This document shows, piece after piece, positions 1 through 8,834 of a stretch of DNA of 64,000 nucleotides (position 1 is the stretch's first letter; each line of letters opens with the position of its first letter). The stretch covers positions 428,304 to 492,303 of the forward strand of contig NZ_VCAO01000001.1 of the NCBI RefSeq assembly GCF_005884405.1, given 5' to 3'. The DNA comes from Qipengyuania marisflavi. Lineage in GTDB: Bacteria > Pseudomonadota > Alphaproteobacteria > Sphingomonadales > Sphingomonadaceae. The notes beneath the pieces are model-generated. The model worked only from the letters and a program-made list of their open reading frames with translations. It ran no database searches and was not told the DNA's origin. Position numbers and translations under genes: made by a program.

Positions 1-1
1 A

Positions 2-778
2 ATTGCTCCGGTGGCGGCCCGTCTGGCATCGGGTATTCGCTGCCTCGCCTTTGATGAAATGGTGGTCAACAACACCGCCGATGCCGCGATCATGAGCCGG
101 CTGTTCACTGCGCTGATCCGTGACGAGGGGGTCACAGTTGTCACCACCAGCAATCGCCCGCCGCGCGACCTGTACAAGGATGGGCTGAACAGTTCGCTGT
201 TCCTGCCGTTCATTGATCTGGTGCAGGCCGAGCTGGATGTCGTATCGCTCAATGGCCCGACCGATTACCGGCTTGACCGGCTGGGCGATCTCGACAGCTG
301 GCACACCCCATTGGGCGATGCGGCGACAGAGCAGGTGCGCGAAGCGTTCTTCCGCCTGACCGATTACAAGCCCGAAGACGCCGCGCATGTGCCCTCCGCC
401 CAACTTGATCTGGGCGGCGGCCGAACAATGCGCGTGCCCAAAAGCCTCAAAGGCGTTGGCGTGTTCAGTTTCAAGCGGCTGTGCAGCGAGAATAGGGGTG
501 CCGCCGATTTCCTTGCGATTGCGCACGCTTATCATTCGGTCATCGTGGTCGGCATCCCCGACATGGGGCCGGACAATCGCAATGAAGCGATCCGCTTCAC
601 CAAGCTGATCGACGCGCTTTACGAAAACAACGTCAAGCTGTTCGCCACCGCCGCTGCGGAGCCGGAAACGCTTTATACCGCTGGCGATGGTGCGTTCGAA
701 TTCGACCGCACAGTCAGCCGCCTGCGCGAAATGCAGAGCACGGAGTACATGGCGCGCGGGCATGGCGTGCAGGGTTGA
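2..778 (+). CDS. zapE: Cell division protein ZapE (AFG1-like ATPase), 3' part
   Basis: This is the C-terminal part of a ZapE/AFG1-family P-loop ATPase, a cytoplasmic FtsZ-associated protein that acts during division under stress. The reading frame is open to the left window edge, so the start and the Walker A region lie outside; the GTG at 11 is an internal valine. What is visible is the Walker B region (CLAFDEMVV), then the family signature around TSNRPPRDLYKDGL and FLPFIDL, and a C-terminal block with FKRLCSENRGAADFL. About 258 residues are present of the roughly 370 usual for the family. It ends with TGA at 776-778. The next gene starts about 70 bases further on. The family call is firm from these signatures; the role in division is known for E. 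coli ZapE and inferred here. Confidence 0.93.
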   Translation: MAPVAARLASGIRCLAFDEMVVNNTADAAIMSRLFTALIRDEGVTVVTTSNRPPRDLYKDGLNSSLFLPFIDLVQAELDVVSLNGPTDYRLDRLGDLDSWHTPLGDAATEQVREAFFRLTDYKPEDAAHVPSAQLDLGGGRTMRVPKSLKGVGVFSFKRLCSENRGAADFLAIAHAYHSVIVVGIPDMGPDNRNEAIRFTKLIDALYENNVKLFATAAAEPETLYTAGDGAFEFDRTVSRLREMQSTEYMARGHGVQG

Positions 779-846
779 ACATGCCGGTATGTGATCTTAT
801 CTCATAATCATCCCGGCGATAACACCCCGCCGATGTGAGACAATCC

Positions 847-1545
847 ATGATCGATATCCGACCCTTTGCCACGCTTGGCCATGCCGACCACGGCTGGCTT
901 GATGCACGCCACCACTTCAGTTTCGCCAGCTATCACGATCCCGCCCGCATGGGCTGGGGCGCTATTCGCGTGTGGAATGACGACACCATCGCCGCGCAAT
1001 CCGGCTTCCCGCCCCATTCGCACAATGACATGGAGATCATCACCTTCGTGCGGACCGGCGCAATCACGCATAAGGACAGCCTTGGCAATCAGGGCCGCAC
1101 CGGCGCGGGCGACGTTCAGGTGATGAGCGCTGGCACCGGCATCACCCATGCCGAATACAATGTGGAAGACTATGCAACCACGCTGTTCCAGATCTGGATC
1201 ATCCCGGACCGCGCGGGCGAGGAACCCGGCTGGGGCCAGCGCACATTTCCCAATCCGGGCCGCCAAGGCGGGTTCGTGGTGCTGGCCAGCGGCACGCCCG
1301 AAGCCGATGACGCACTGTCCATTCGCACCGACGCCAAGGTTGCTGCGGCCACATTGAAAGCGGGCCAGACCGCAACTTGGCAGACATCGGAAAGCCGCCA
1401 CCCCTATCTGGTTGCGCCCACTGGCCGCATCCGGGTCAACGGGGTTGAGGCCAACCCGCGTGACGGTATCGCAATCACCGGAGAAACCGCCATCCTGGTG
1501 GAAGCTATCGAGGATACAGAAATCGTGCTGGTCGACGCAGCCTAA
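847..1545 (+). CDS. yhhW: Pirin family protein, YhhW-like
   Basis: A 232-residue bicupin of the pirin family, closest in layout to E. coli YhhW, which has quercetin 2,3-dioxygenase activity in vitro. The N-terminus (MIDIRPF...GHADHGWLDARHHFSFASY) aligns residue by residue with YhhW. The metal ligands fall at the YhhW positions: His57 and His59 (PPHSH), His101 and Glu103 (ITHAE). The start was placed at ATG 847 rather than the in-frame GTG 835, because 847 gives the family N-terminus. It is cytoplasmic, with no signal peptide. The physiological substrate is unknown for most pirins. The stop overlaps the convergent amidotransferase gene by four bases. Confidence 0.92.
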   Translation: MIDIRPFATLGHADHGWLDARHHFSFASYHDPARMGWGAIRVWNDDTIAAQSGFPPHSHNDMEIITFVRTGAITHKDSLGNQGRTGAGDVQVMSAGTGITHAEYNVEDYATTLFQIWIIPDRAGEEPGWGQRTFPNPGRQGGFVVLASGTPEADDALSIRTDAKVAAATLKAGQTATWQTSESRHPYLVAPTGRIRVNGVEANPRDGIAITGETAILVEAIEDTEIVLVDAA

Positions 1546-3440
1546 GCGCTGGGCGACAGATGCCGGAGCGATTTCTCCAACATCAGCAATTGCCACAAGA
1601 CCCGGCCATTGTCCGACCGGCCGGAAATATGGTCGACCGCAAGGCGTGAGAGAGCCTTGCGGTCGAACCATCCGTTGCCGGTGAGCAATTCGCTGCCCGC
1701 AATCGCCCGCGCTTCGCCCGCCAGCGGCCCGCGAAACCACTGGCTCAGCGGGGTCACGAAACCCTGTTTCGGGCGATAGAGGATGTCCTGCGGCAGATAC
1801 CGCTCCATCGTATGCTTCACCAGCCACTTGCCCTGCGTACCGCGAATGCGTTGGCGCAGCGGCAGGCGCGCGGCAAATTCAATCAGCCGGTGGTCAAGCA
1901 GTGGCTCGCGAGCCTCCAGCCCCACCGCCATGCTGGTGCGGTCGGTCTTGGTTAGTATATCGCCGGGCAACCAGAACTTCAGATCGGCATATTGCGCCCG
2001 GTCCAGCCCGGTACGCGCGGGCGCCTTTCGCATCGTTGCGATAAACGGTTGTTCTGCGCGGTAATCGCCCCGCTCGCGCAGCATAGCCTCGCCAAACAAT
2101 GCCTGCCGCTGCTCGGGTGCCAGGATCGCCAGTGCGCGGGCATATCCCGCCTCGCCGCTCTCAGCCAGCGCCAAGAAGGTGATTTTAGCCCGTAGAGGAC
2201 GCGGCGCCCAATCGGCCTTGGGCCAGATCGCGCCAAGCGCTCCAAAGATCGGTTTGCGCAGCCGTGCGGGCAGCACCATGCGCGCCTGCTCCTCACGCGC
2301 TTGGAACAGCTGGCGGCGGTATCCGGCAAACGCCTCATCCGCGCCATCACCCGACAGCGCCACAGTAACGTGCTCCCGCGCCAATTCGCACACGCGCAAT
2401 GTGGGCAGCGCGCTGGCGTCCGCGAAGGGTTCATCGAACATACCGGCGATCCGGCCCAGTTTACCAAACTGGTCGGACGAGACGATCCGCTCGTGATGAT
2501 CGGTGCCGAACAATTGTGCGACATTGCGCGCATGGCTGGTCTCGTCCACCGCGGCCACATCGAAGCCGATTGAGCAGGTCGCCACCGGCCGCGCGCTGGC
2601 TTCGCTCATCAGCGCCACAACACTGGAGCTGTCGACTCCGCCCGACAGAAACGCGCCCAGCGGCACGTCGGAAACCATGCGACTGGTCACGCCTTCGCGT
2701 ATCAGATGCAGCAATTGCGCGGAAAGATCTGCGGTCGAGCCCTTCTCACGTTCAGCAAAACCGACATCCCACCATTGCTGCGGCGGCCCCGGTTCCCGGC
2801 CATGTTCGAGCAGCATAAAGTGCCCGGCAGGAAGCTTCTCAACCCGCTTCAGGATCGAGCGGTGATCGGGAACATAACCCCAGGTCATGTAATCCTCGAT
2901 CGCCAGCGGATCGATTTCGCGCCGCAACATCGGGTGTGCGGTCAGGCCCTTAAGCTCGCTGGCAAAGATCAGGCTACCATCGCCCAGCCGCGCCATGTGG
3001 AGCGGTTTGACGCCCAGCCGGTCCCGCGCGAGGAATAGCTGACGCTTGTCCAAATCGTACAGCGCAAAGGCAAACATCCCGTCGAGCCGCTTGAGGCAAT
3101 CGGGTCCCCATTTCTGCCATGCGGCCAGAATGGTTTCGGTGTCGCCATCGGTGCGAAACCGCGCCCCGCCCTGCTCCAGCTCGCGGCGCAATTGGCGGAA
3201 ATTGTAAATCTCGCCATTGAAGACAATGACCGCGCGGCCATCGGCGGAATGCATCGGTTGCGGCGATCCGGCCAGATCGATGATCGACAGGCGGCGATGA
3301 CCCAAACCTATGCCCGGCGCGGTCCATACCCCCGCCCCATCAGGCCCGCGATGCGCCAGTGCCGTGGTCATCCGCTCGACCCGCTTGGGATCGACCGGCT
3401 TGACAGTCTGATAATGAAAAATTCCCGCGATCCCGCACAT
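1542..3440 (-). CDS. Asparagine synthase-like amidotransferase, exosortase A system-associated
   Basis: A 632-residue glutamine-dependent amidotransferase, last gene of the XrtA exopolysaccharide operon. The N-terminal class II glutaminase domain begins MCGIAGIF; after removal of Met1, Cys2 is the nucleophile. The HRGPDGAG and FNGEIYNF blocks follow. The synthetase domain has the PP-loop SGGVDSS at 266-272 and later LSGDGADEAFAGYRR. The start is set at ATG 3440 because the catalytic Cys must be residue 2; the longer open frame upstream (to 3767) is a shadow of xrtA. It starts only 10 bases after the xrtA stop. In XrtA loci this family is assumed to amidate a sugar acid or an attached group on the polysaccharide. 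The exact substrate is unknown. Confidence 0.93.
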   Translation of the reverse strand: MCGIAGIFHYQTVKPVDPKRVERMTTALAHRGPDGAGVWTAPGIGLGHRRLSIIDLAGSPQPMHSADGRAVIVFNGEIYNFRQLRRELEQGGARFRTDGDTETILAAWQKWGPDCLKRLDGMFAFALYDLDKRQLFLARDRLGVKPLHMARLGDGSLIFASELKGLTAHPMLRREIDPLAIEDYMTWGYVPDHRSILKRVEKLPAGHFMLLEHGREPGPPQQWWDVGFAEREKGSTADLSAQLLHLIREGVTSRMVSDVPLGAFLSGGVDSSSVVALMSEASARPVATCSIGFDVAAVDETSHARNVAQLFGTDHHERIVSSDQFGKLGRIAGMFDEPFADASALPTLRVCELAREHVTVALSGDGADEAFAGYRRQLFQAREEQARMVLPARLRKPIFGALGAIWPKADWAPRPLRAKITFLALAESGEAGYARALAILAPEQRQALFGEAMLRERGDYRAEQPFIATMRKAPARTGLDRAQYADLKFWLPGDILTKTDRTSMAVGLEAREPLLDHRLIEFAARLPLRQRIRGTQGKWLVKHTMERYLPQDILYRPKQGFVTPLSQWFRGPLAGEARAIAGSELLTGNGWFDRKALSRLAVDHISGRSDNGRVLWQLLMLEKSLRHLSPSA

Positions 3441-3450
3441 AGGCCGTTGC

Positions 3451-4428
3451 CTAGACCAGCCGTGCCAGCACGGCAAAGGCTGCTGCGGCGGCCAGTATCG
3501 CAACCAGGACCGGCAGGGCGGCGGCCGGCTTGCCTTCCCAGCGCGCGACGGCTGGCATGTCCGCGATTTCAGCCACGCTCCATCCGGCATCCTCAGGCTC
3601 ACGCTCGAACCAGCGCCAAGCGGCGCCAAGCACCAGCGCGATGATGATGGCGAAGAACACCCAGCCATAAATGATGTGGTCAAAGCTCCCCGCAGCCTCG
3701 GCGCCGATATATTGCGCGATAAAAATCGTCGCCCACGCGCGCACGCCATTGGCAAGGATCGGCACAATTACGCAGGCAAGCAGGAATAGCGCGCGGCGGC
3801 GCCAGCTGGTAAAGCTGGACCACGCCACCAGCACGCCCAGCGCCACCATGGCAATCAGGAATTTTACTCCTGAACATTCCTCCGCCACGATAAACAGTCC
3901 CGCAGGTGTGTCGATCAGTATGCCATTGGCGACGGTCTCGATGCCGCTCCACTGCGTCAGCGTGGTGGCCAAAATCGCAGTTATGGTTTGCAGCGGCGGA
4001 ATGATCTCGTCACCGAACGGGACGAGGAAAAACGCATAGGCCAGTGGGAAGGCGAGCAGTAGTCCAGTGCGCAGGCCAAGTGTCGTCAGCACCGCACCCT
4101 GGAGGGCAATAACCGCACCCGCCTGAGCGAAAGTGTTGATGTCCATACTCCGGCCCGCCAGCCACAGCGCAAGCCCGGCCAGCAGCCACGCCAGCCCCAG
4201 CCACCAATTGCGCGGGCCGACCGCCGCCAGCGCGGCACGGCGAATCCACACCAGCCATGCGATGATCGGCGGGATCAGCAGGATGTGGCTGTAGGTGTCG
4301 ATGTCCCACCACTGATGTGCCATCTCGCGCCAGTCGGCAAAGGTCAGCGCAAACAACGCTGCGACCGCAATGGCCAATCGGAACAGTGCCGCCGGCCATG
4401 CGCTATTCTCCGTAACCTCAGGCTTCAT
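3451..4428 (-). CDS. xrtA: Exosortase A, without a C-terminal EpsI domain
   Basis: An integral-membrane transpeptidase-like protein of 325 residues. Exosortases cut PEP-CTERM C-terminal tails and are thought to attach the protein to extracellular polysaccharide. The predicted catalytic triad is visible: Cys185 in AEECSG, Arg230 in NGVRAW and His251 in FDHIIYGW, each next to hydrophobic helices (I judge about eight to nine by eye). The start is ATG 4428, which overlaps the upstream glycosyltransferase stop by 11 bases; the longer frame to 4563 is shadow. After the core come a hydrophilic linker and one more hydrophobic segment (about 304-325), and then a stop. As I recall, sphingomonad exosortase A proteins often continue here into a periplasmic EpsI domain, for a total near 500 residues. 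No EpsI is seen in this window. Confidence 0.93.
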   Translation of the reverse strand: MKPEVTENSAWPAALFRLAIAVAALFALTFADWREMAHQWWDIDTYSHILLIPPIIAWLVWIRRAALAAVGPRNWWLGLAWLLAGLALWLAGRSMDINTFAQAGAVIALQGAVLTTLGLRTGLLLAFPLAYAFFLVPFGDEIIPPLQTITAILATTLTQWSGIETVANGILIDTPAGLFIVAEECSGVKFLIAMVALGVLVAWSSFTSWRRRALFLLACVIVPILANGVRAWATIFIAQYIGAEAAGSFDHIIYGWVFFAIIIALVLGAAWRWFEREPEDAGWSVAEIADMPAVARWEGKPAAALPVLVAILAAAAAFAVLARLV

Positions 4429-5638
4429 CGCGGGCACTGCGGCGCTGCACAATGCCGGCCAGCGGCGCGAGCACCGCACCCCAGCTCTTGGTGTCGAGCA
4501 CAAATTGCCGCGCAGCGCGGCCCATCTGCCCGGCCCGTTCCGCATCGGCGTAGATGACTGCAATCACATCACTCATGGCATGGGGATCGGCGGGGCAGAT
4601 CGCGAAGTTCAACCCGTCCTGGGCATCGATGCCGGTCGCGGCTTCGGGCGTCAGCACCACCGGCCGCGCCATCGCCATCGCTTCAAGCACCTTGTTCTGC
4701 ACTCCGCGAGCAATAATCAGCGGGGCCACCACCATATGCGCAGCGGCGAGAAACGGGCGCACATCGGGGACTTCGCCCCACACCCGAACGCCGTTTTCGC
4801 CATGCAGCGCGCGCAATGACAATGTTGGCGCACGTCCGACCAGATGAAAAAATGCGTGCGGGTGGCGCTGGCGCAGCACCGGCATCAGTTGGCGCATGAT
4901 CCACAACGCAGCCTCGACATTGGGCCGGTAGTCCATCTGGCCTGTGAAGACGAGATGCGGGCCTTCATCGGTGGCAAGCTCGGGATGCGGTGTCGTGGCA
5001 GCAGGATCGAAGAAATCCGCGTCGATGCCATTGCCCAGAGCCGTCAATTGCGTGCCGGAAATGTCACCCAGCCGTGAGCGAAACAGTGCCGCCTCCGCCT
5101 CGGTAATCAGCAGAGTGTTATCCGCGCGCCGCGCCAGCCGCGCTTCCTCGCGGCCCAGCAATCGCCCTTCGCGCCGGTTGATCCAGCGCCGCTCGCCCTG
5201 ATCGGCATAGGCATCGAATTTGGCGGAATCGACATCGCACAGGTCAAACACCACGCGGCCTGTAAAATCATCGGGGATGTATTGCCCCATCTGGCCGGAG
5301 AAGACGAAGATCGTATCGATGGGATGATCAGCCAGAGTCTGCGACACCCATCCCCGCAGTGCAGTATCGTCAAAGGCGGTCAGGCTGACCGGCTTGCGTG
5401 CCACCACAGCCTCGATACCGGCGCGCCATAACGGCTTGGTGCGGTCCCGCAGGCAGTGGGTCTTGGCTAGTTTCGCCAGCTCTTCTTTATGCGCCCGGTC
5501 TTGCGGACTTTCGCAGAAGGTGCCGACGTGCACTGGTGCCAACGCAACCAGCGCTTTGAGCAAATGGTGCGAGCGGATCTTGTCGCCACGGTCCGGGGGA
5601 AACGGCATCCGGTGTGCAAGGAACAGGATTTCGCCCAT
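4418..5638 (-). CDS. Glycosyltransferase, XrtA/PEP-CTERM system-associated (GT4-like)
   Basis: A 406-residue GT-B-fold glycosyltransferase of the family tied to exosortase A loci. The N-terminus EILFLAHRMPFPPDRGDKIR is the family signature. The C-terminal half carries the GT4-type nucleotide-sugar site: ALGNGIDADFFDP, LVFTGQMDYRPNVEA, and the E-x7-E-like stretch around VLEAMAMARPVVLTPEAATGI. It probably adds one sugar to the lipid-linked repeat unit on the cytoplasmic face. The start was chosen at ATG 5638 rather than the TTG at 5650, because homologues begin directly with this motif; it lies 4 bases after the FemAB-like gene stop. Donor and acceptor sugars cannot be read from the sequence. 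Confidence 0.91.
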   Translation of the reverse strand: MGEILFLAHRMPFPPDRGDKIRSHHLLKALVALAPVHVGTFCESPQDRAHKEELAKLAKTHCLRDRTKPLWRAGIEAVVARKPVSLTAFDDTALRGWVSQTLADHPIDTIFVFSGQMGQYIPDDFTGRVVFDLCDVDSAKFDAYADQGERRWINRREGRLLGREEARLARRADNTLLITEAEAALFRSRLGDISGTQLTALGNGIDADFFDPAATTPHPELATDEGPHLVFTGQMDYRPNVEAALWIMRQLMPVLRQRHPHAFFHLVGRAPTLSLRALHGENGVRVWGEVPDVRPFLAAAHMVVAPLIIARGVQNKVLEAMAMARPVVLTPEAATGIDAQDGLNFAICPADPHAMSDVIAVIYADAERAGQMGRAARQFVLDTKSWGAVLAPLAGIVQRRSARDEA

Positions 5639-5642
5639 CGTC

Positions 5643-6707
5643 TCAGCCAAGCCCGCGCGCGATCAGCGGCCCGATAACATTGGCCAACCGCAGCGGCAGG
5701 CGCTTCCACAGGGCGATCTTGGCCGAATATTCCGCATCGTCGGGGTCGATATTGCGCGCGGTGACGCCGGGCGCGCTCCAGCTCCAATAGGTTAGCGGTT
5801 CTGGCGTGAAGCCCCAGTTTTTCTTGAACCGATAGGGTCCACTTCCCGTTTTCGAGCGGCCATAATCAAACCGCGTACACCCGCGCCTGCGGGCATGGCA
5901 CATCAGCTCGTAATACATCCGCTCATTGGCGTGCAGCTGGCGCGCCGCAAGGGTGCCTCCGCCCCAGAACGGCAGCACGGTGCCGCGATGATAAAGCGAC
6001 AACACGCTTGAGATCGGGCGCCCTTCATGGCGCATCGTGGTGATATCCGCGTCATCGCCAAACGCATCGAGCACGGCAGCGAACAGGCTGCGCGGGAAAA
6101 CCGGCGTGCCAAGATTGCGGACGCTCTCCGCATACACCGCGAAATGAGCATTACGGTCTGCTTGATCATTACCGACAACAACTTCGAGCGGATTGCGCAG
6201 ACCCTTGCGCACTTCGGCACGGGCGCGGCGGGTGATCCATTTCAGCTGACTTTCGTCGTCCTCCGCCAGATCAGCGGCGAAATCAGCGTGTTTGTCTTCA
6301 ATCCTGTGCCAATGGCTCGCCGCTTCACCGCCGCGCAATTCAATACTGATCGCACTGCGGCGCTGCGCCAGTTCCTGCGCGGCTTGGCTGAGAGCATCCA
6401 CATCTTCCTGCAGTTCGGCAAGGATGCCGCCGCCCACGCCAAAACCGCTCGAAACCAGCGCCCGGCCAAACAGCGGCGAATGCACATCGGTCAGTGGCAA
6501 CCACCCGGTCAGATGCCCGCCGCGTTCTGCAACCAGTCCAAGTGCTTTCTGCCCAGTCCCCAGCTCGATTGCCCGCAACCAAAGCGGACGATGAAACACC
6601 GAGCCATCCTGTGCGGCGACAAAATCCTCGATCCGCGACGTCTCACCAGGATCTCCAAGATCCGCAAGCCGCACGCATGGTCGCTCAAGGGTCATCGGTG
6701 CGTTCAC
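5643..6707 (-). CDS. FemAB-like GNAT-fold protein, XrtA/PEP-CTERM system-associated
   Basis: A 354-residue protein of the FemAB-related family found in exosortase A loci. FemAB enzymes move amino acids from aminoacyl-tRNA onto peptidoglycan precursors, and relatives transfer acyl or aminoacyl groups. The C-terminal half has the duplicated GNAT-type fold signals, including MYYELMCHARRRGC and the FDYGRSK-GSGPYRFKKNWGF block. The start is GTG 6707, which forms a GTGA overlap with the stop of the deacetylase gene; ATG 6695 is an alternative. A transferase that decorates the exopolysaccharide or its lipid-linked precursor is the most likely role, but the donor is unknown. It is one of two such transferases in the locus; the other starts at 16632. 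Confidence 0.89.
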   Translation of the reverse strand: MNAPMTLERPCVRLADLGDPGETSRIEDFVAAQDGSVFHRPLWLRAIELGTGQKALGLVAERGGHLTGWLPLTDVHSPLFGRALVSSGFGVGGGILAELQEDVDALSQAAQELAQRRSAISIELRGGEAASHWHRIEDKHADFAADLAEDDESQLKWITRRARAEVRKGLRNPLEVVVGNDQADRNAHFAVYAESVRNLGTPVFPRSLFAAVLDAFGDDADITTMRHEGRPISSVLSLYHRGTVLPFWGGGTLAARQLHANERMYYELMCHARRRGCTRFDYGRSKTGSGPYRFKKNWGFTPEPLTYWSWSAPGVTARNIDPDDAEYSAKIALWKRLPLRLANVIGPLIARGLG

Positions 6708-7576
6708 GCTGCCCAGTCCAGGCTTCGTCCCGCCTCACGCGCAGCCAGTTCATCCATTCGGCCCCAGCTGAAATCGCCAAGCAATTCGGACAGCTTGCCC
6801 TGCATCCGGCCTAGATTGGTATAATGCCGCAGGCGCGATTTCAGCGGTGCACCAGCAACGCGTGGCTGCCCAGGATCGACTTCCCATGGATGGAAATAGA
6901 ACACCGCTGGACGCGCTTCGGTACCGTTGACCTGCCGGATGGCCCAGCGGCTGAAAGCATAGGGCAACACCCGAAAAAATCCGCCGCCCCCTGCCGCCAG
7001 CCGCCGTCCGCGAAACAGCGCGGTGGTCACGGGAATTTCCACAAGTTCGCTGCCCGGCACCGGATTGAAGGCAAAGCGCGGCGCATCTCGCCAGCCGTAA
7101 TGGTCATGCACAATCGGCGCGACGCTGGAGGAATAGGCATAGCCGTGATCGGCCAGCACGCGGTGCGCCCAAGGATTGCGGGCGTCGATCGAAAAGCTGG
7201 GCGCGCGATAGCCCGAAATGGCGACACCGCCAGTATCTTCCAGAATGGCGCGCGATTTGGCGAGATCTTGTGCAAACTGCTCCGGAGTCAAAGTGAATAC
7301 GCGGGTGTGATCATAGCCGTGGCTGGCCAGTTCATGTCCTCTGGCCACGATGGCCTGCATCGCCTGTCGATTGCGTTCGGCAATCCAGCCCAAAGTGAAG
7401 AATGTTGCCTTCACCCCGGCGGCATCAAACAGGTCGAGAATACGCGCAACATTGTCGCCAACACGCAGTTCCAGCGAATCCCAGTCAGCGCGGGTAATCG
7501 TGTTTTCGAACGCACCGACCTGAAACCAGTCTTCGACATCGACCGACAGGCCGTTGATGATCGGTGGTTCGCTCAT
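6704..7576 (-). CDS. Polysaccharide deacetylase, XrtA system-associated
   Basis: A 290-residue NodB-homology (carbohydrate esterase 4) protein with the C-terminal DUF3473-type extension typical of exosortase loci. Motifs in order: SVDVEDWF at 11-18 (catalytic and metal Asp), SHGYDH at 85-90 (metal His pair), GYRAPSFS at 122-129, and a late FYFHPWE that supplies the last catalytic histidine. It probably removes N-acetyl groups from hexosamine residues of the polysaccharide or its precursor. I see no signal peptide, so it may act in the cytoplasm or be exported by another route. Its start (ATG 7576) lies 19 bases after the ATPase gene stop, and its own stop overlaps the FemAB start as GTGA. Confidence 0.92.
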   Translation of the reverse strand: MSEPPIINGLSVDVEDWFQVGAFENTITRADWDSLELRVGDNVARILDLFDAAGVKATFFTLGWIAERNRQAMQAIVARGHELASHGYDHTRVFTLTPEQFAQDLAKSRAILEDTGGVAISGYRAPSFSIDARNPWAHRVLADHGYAYSSSVAPIVHDHYGWRDAPRFAFNPVPGSELVEIPVTTALFRGRRLAAGGGGFFRVLPYAFSRWAIRQVNGTEARPAVFYFHPWEVDPGQPRVAGAPLKSRLRHYTNLGRMQGKLSELLGDFSWGRMDELAAREAGRSLDWAA

Positions 7577-7595
7577 CCCGGTCCCGCCTGCGGCA

Positions 7596-8816
7596 TCACG
7601 CCGCCGCGCGCGTGCCTTGCGTTTCGAAATGGTCGATCATCATGGCCAGCACCTGGCGCAAGGATTGCTCCTGCTCGTCCAGCCGAAGTTCGATCTGCTC
7701 CAGTCTGGCCGCAACATCGCTGCCGGGTTCGCTCGCCGCCTGAGTGGCGGGTGGCGCTGACAGGCGCTCGATCTCGCGCCGCATGCCCGCCATATGCTTG
7801 TCGCGCTCGGCAAAGGCCTGTTCGATGGCCTGGATCTGCAAATCGAGCAGTCCGGACTCCGCCGGAGCTGGCGCAGCGGTTTCGCTAGTAGGCTCTGGTG
7901 CGGAAGCGACATTCTGGAGGGCATCGACCTTGGCCCGCGCTATGGCTTCGCTGGCGGGCAGGCTGCGGTCGGGGCGAACCCGCTGCTCGTCAACCTGAGG
8001 GGCATTGTCTCCGGCCATTTCGTCCAGCACGGCATCAAGCATATCAACCTCGATTACCGCCTGTTCCTCGACCGCGCCCAGCAGCAGCAACCGGCTCATC
8101 ACCTGATTGACCTTGCGCGGAATCCCGCCGGTCGCCTTGTGCAGTCTGTTCCAGATCGCCCCATCCAGTTCCGGATTGCCGTCCCAGCCAACATGGCCGA
8201 GGCGGTGCATCACATAGGGTTCGATCTCGCCGGGCTGCATCGGGTCAAGATGATGCGCCGCGATCACGCGTTGGCGTAGCTGTTCCAGTTCGTCCGACTG
8301 GGCGAGCAGATGCTTGAATTCGGGTTGGCCCAGCAACAATGTCTGCAGCAGCGGGTGTGATCCCAGCTGGAAGTTCGACAGCATCCGCAGCTCTTCCAGC
8401 GCGCTGATCGACAGGTTCTGCGCCTCGTCAACGATCAACAGCACGCGGCGGCCATTGCGGGCTTCTTCGTGCAGGAACAGTTCGATCGCGGCCAAAGCAC
8501 CGGCCTTGTCATTGCCGCCCACGTCCAGCCCAAAGCTGCGCGCTGCGACATGGATCATCTCCTCACCATCCAGCGCGCTGGTGACGACTTCACCAACCGT
8601 CATCTGATCATCTTCAAGCTTCTGTTTGAGATGCGCGACCAGCGTCGATTTGCCCGCGCCAACCTCGCCAGTGATGACCACAAAGCCTTCACCCTGGTTC
8701 AAGCCATAGCCAAGATAGGACAACGCCTTCTTGTGCGTCACGCTCTCAAAATAGAACGCCGGATCGGGGGTGAGCTGGAATGGCCGCTCGCTGAAACCGT
8801 AGAAATCTTCGTACAT
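7596..8816 (-). CDS. XrtA/PEP-CTERM-associated ExeA-like ATPase
   Basis: A 406-residue AAA-type ATPase of the family associated with exosortase A, related to ExeA of type II secretion. Walker A is GEVGAGKST at 50-58 and Walker B is LLIVDEAQ at 126-133; sensor-like RQRV and the GGIPRKVN arginine motif follow. The last about 120 residues are rich in Glu/Ala/Gln and look like a coiled coil after a Pro-rich stretch. The start is ATG 8816: an AAGGA sequence lies 9 bases upstream, while the TTG two codons earlier is too close to it. The family has no TM-defining role described; energising export or remodelling of the envelope complex is the usual guess. Confidence 0.91.
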   Translation of the reverse strand: MYEDFYGFSERPFQLTPDPAFYFESVTHKKALSYLGYGLNQGEGFVVITGEVGAGKSTLVAHLKQKLEDDQMTVGEVVTSALDGEEMIHVAARSFGLDVGGNDKAGALAAIELFLHEEARNGRRVLLIVDEAQNLSISALEELRMLSNFQLGSHPLLQTLLLGQPEFKHLLAQSDELEQLRQRVIAAHHLDPMQPGEIEPYVMHRLGHVGWDGNPELDGAIWNRLHKATGGIPRKVNQVMSRLLLLGAVEEQAVIEVDMLDAVLDEMAGDNAPQVDEQRVRPDRSLPASEAIARAKVDALQNVASAPEPTSETAAPAPAESGLLDLQIQAIEQAFAERDKHMAGMRREIERLSAPPATQAASEPGSDVAARLEQIELRLDEQEQSLRQVLAMMIDHFETQGTRAAA

Positions 8817-8834
8817 TCTCAAGCGTCCTTCGGA

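Noticed and set aside
808-1827. 339-codon open frame on the - strand
   Set aside because: It covers the pirin gene in reverse; the pirin on the + strand has all metal ligands in family positions.
3441-3767. N-terminal extension of the amidotransferase frame, considered as an EpsI remnant after a frameshift
   Set aside because: The extension is a shadow of the xrtA 3' end; the amidotransferase needs Cys as residue 2, and no EpsI-like sequence appears in any frame there.
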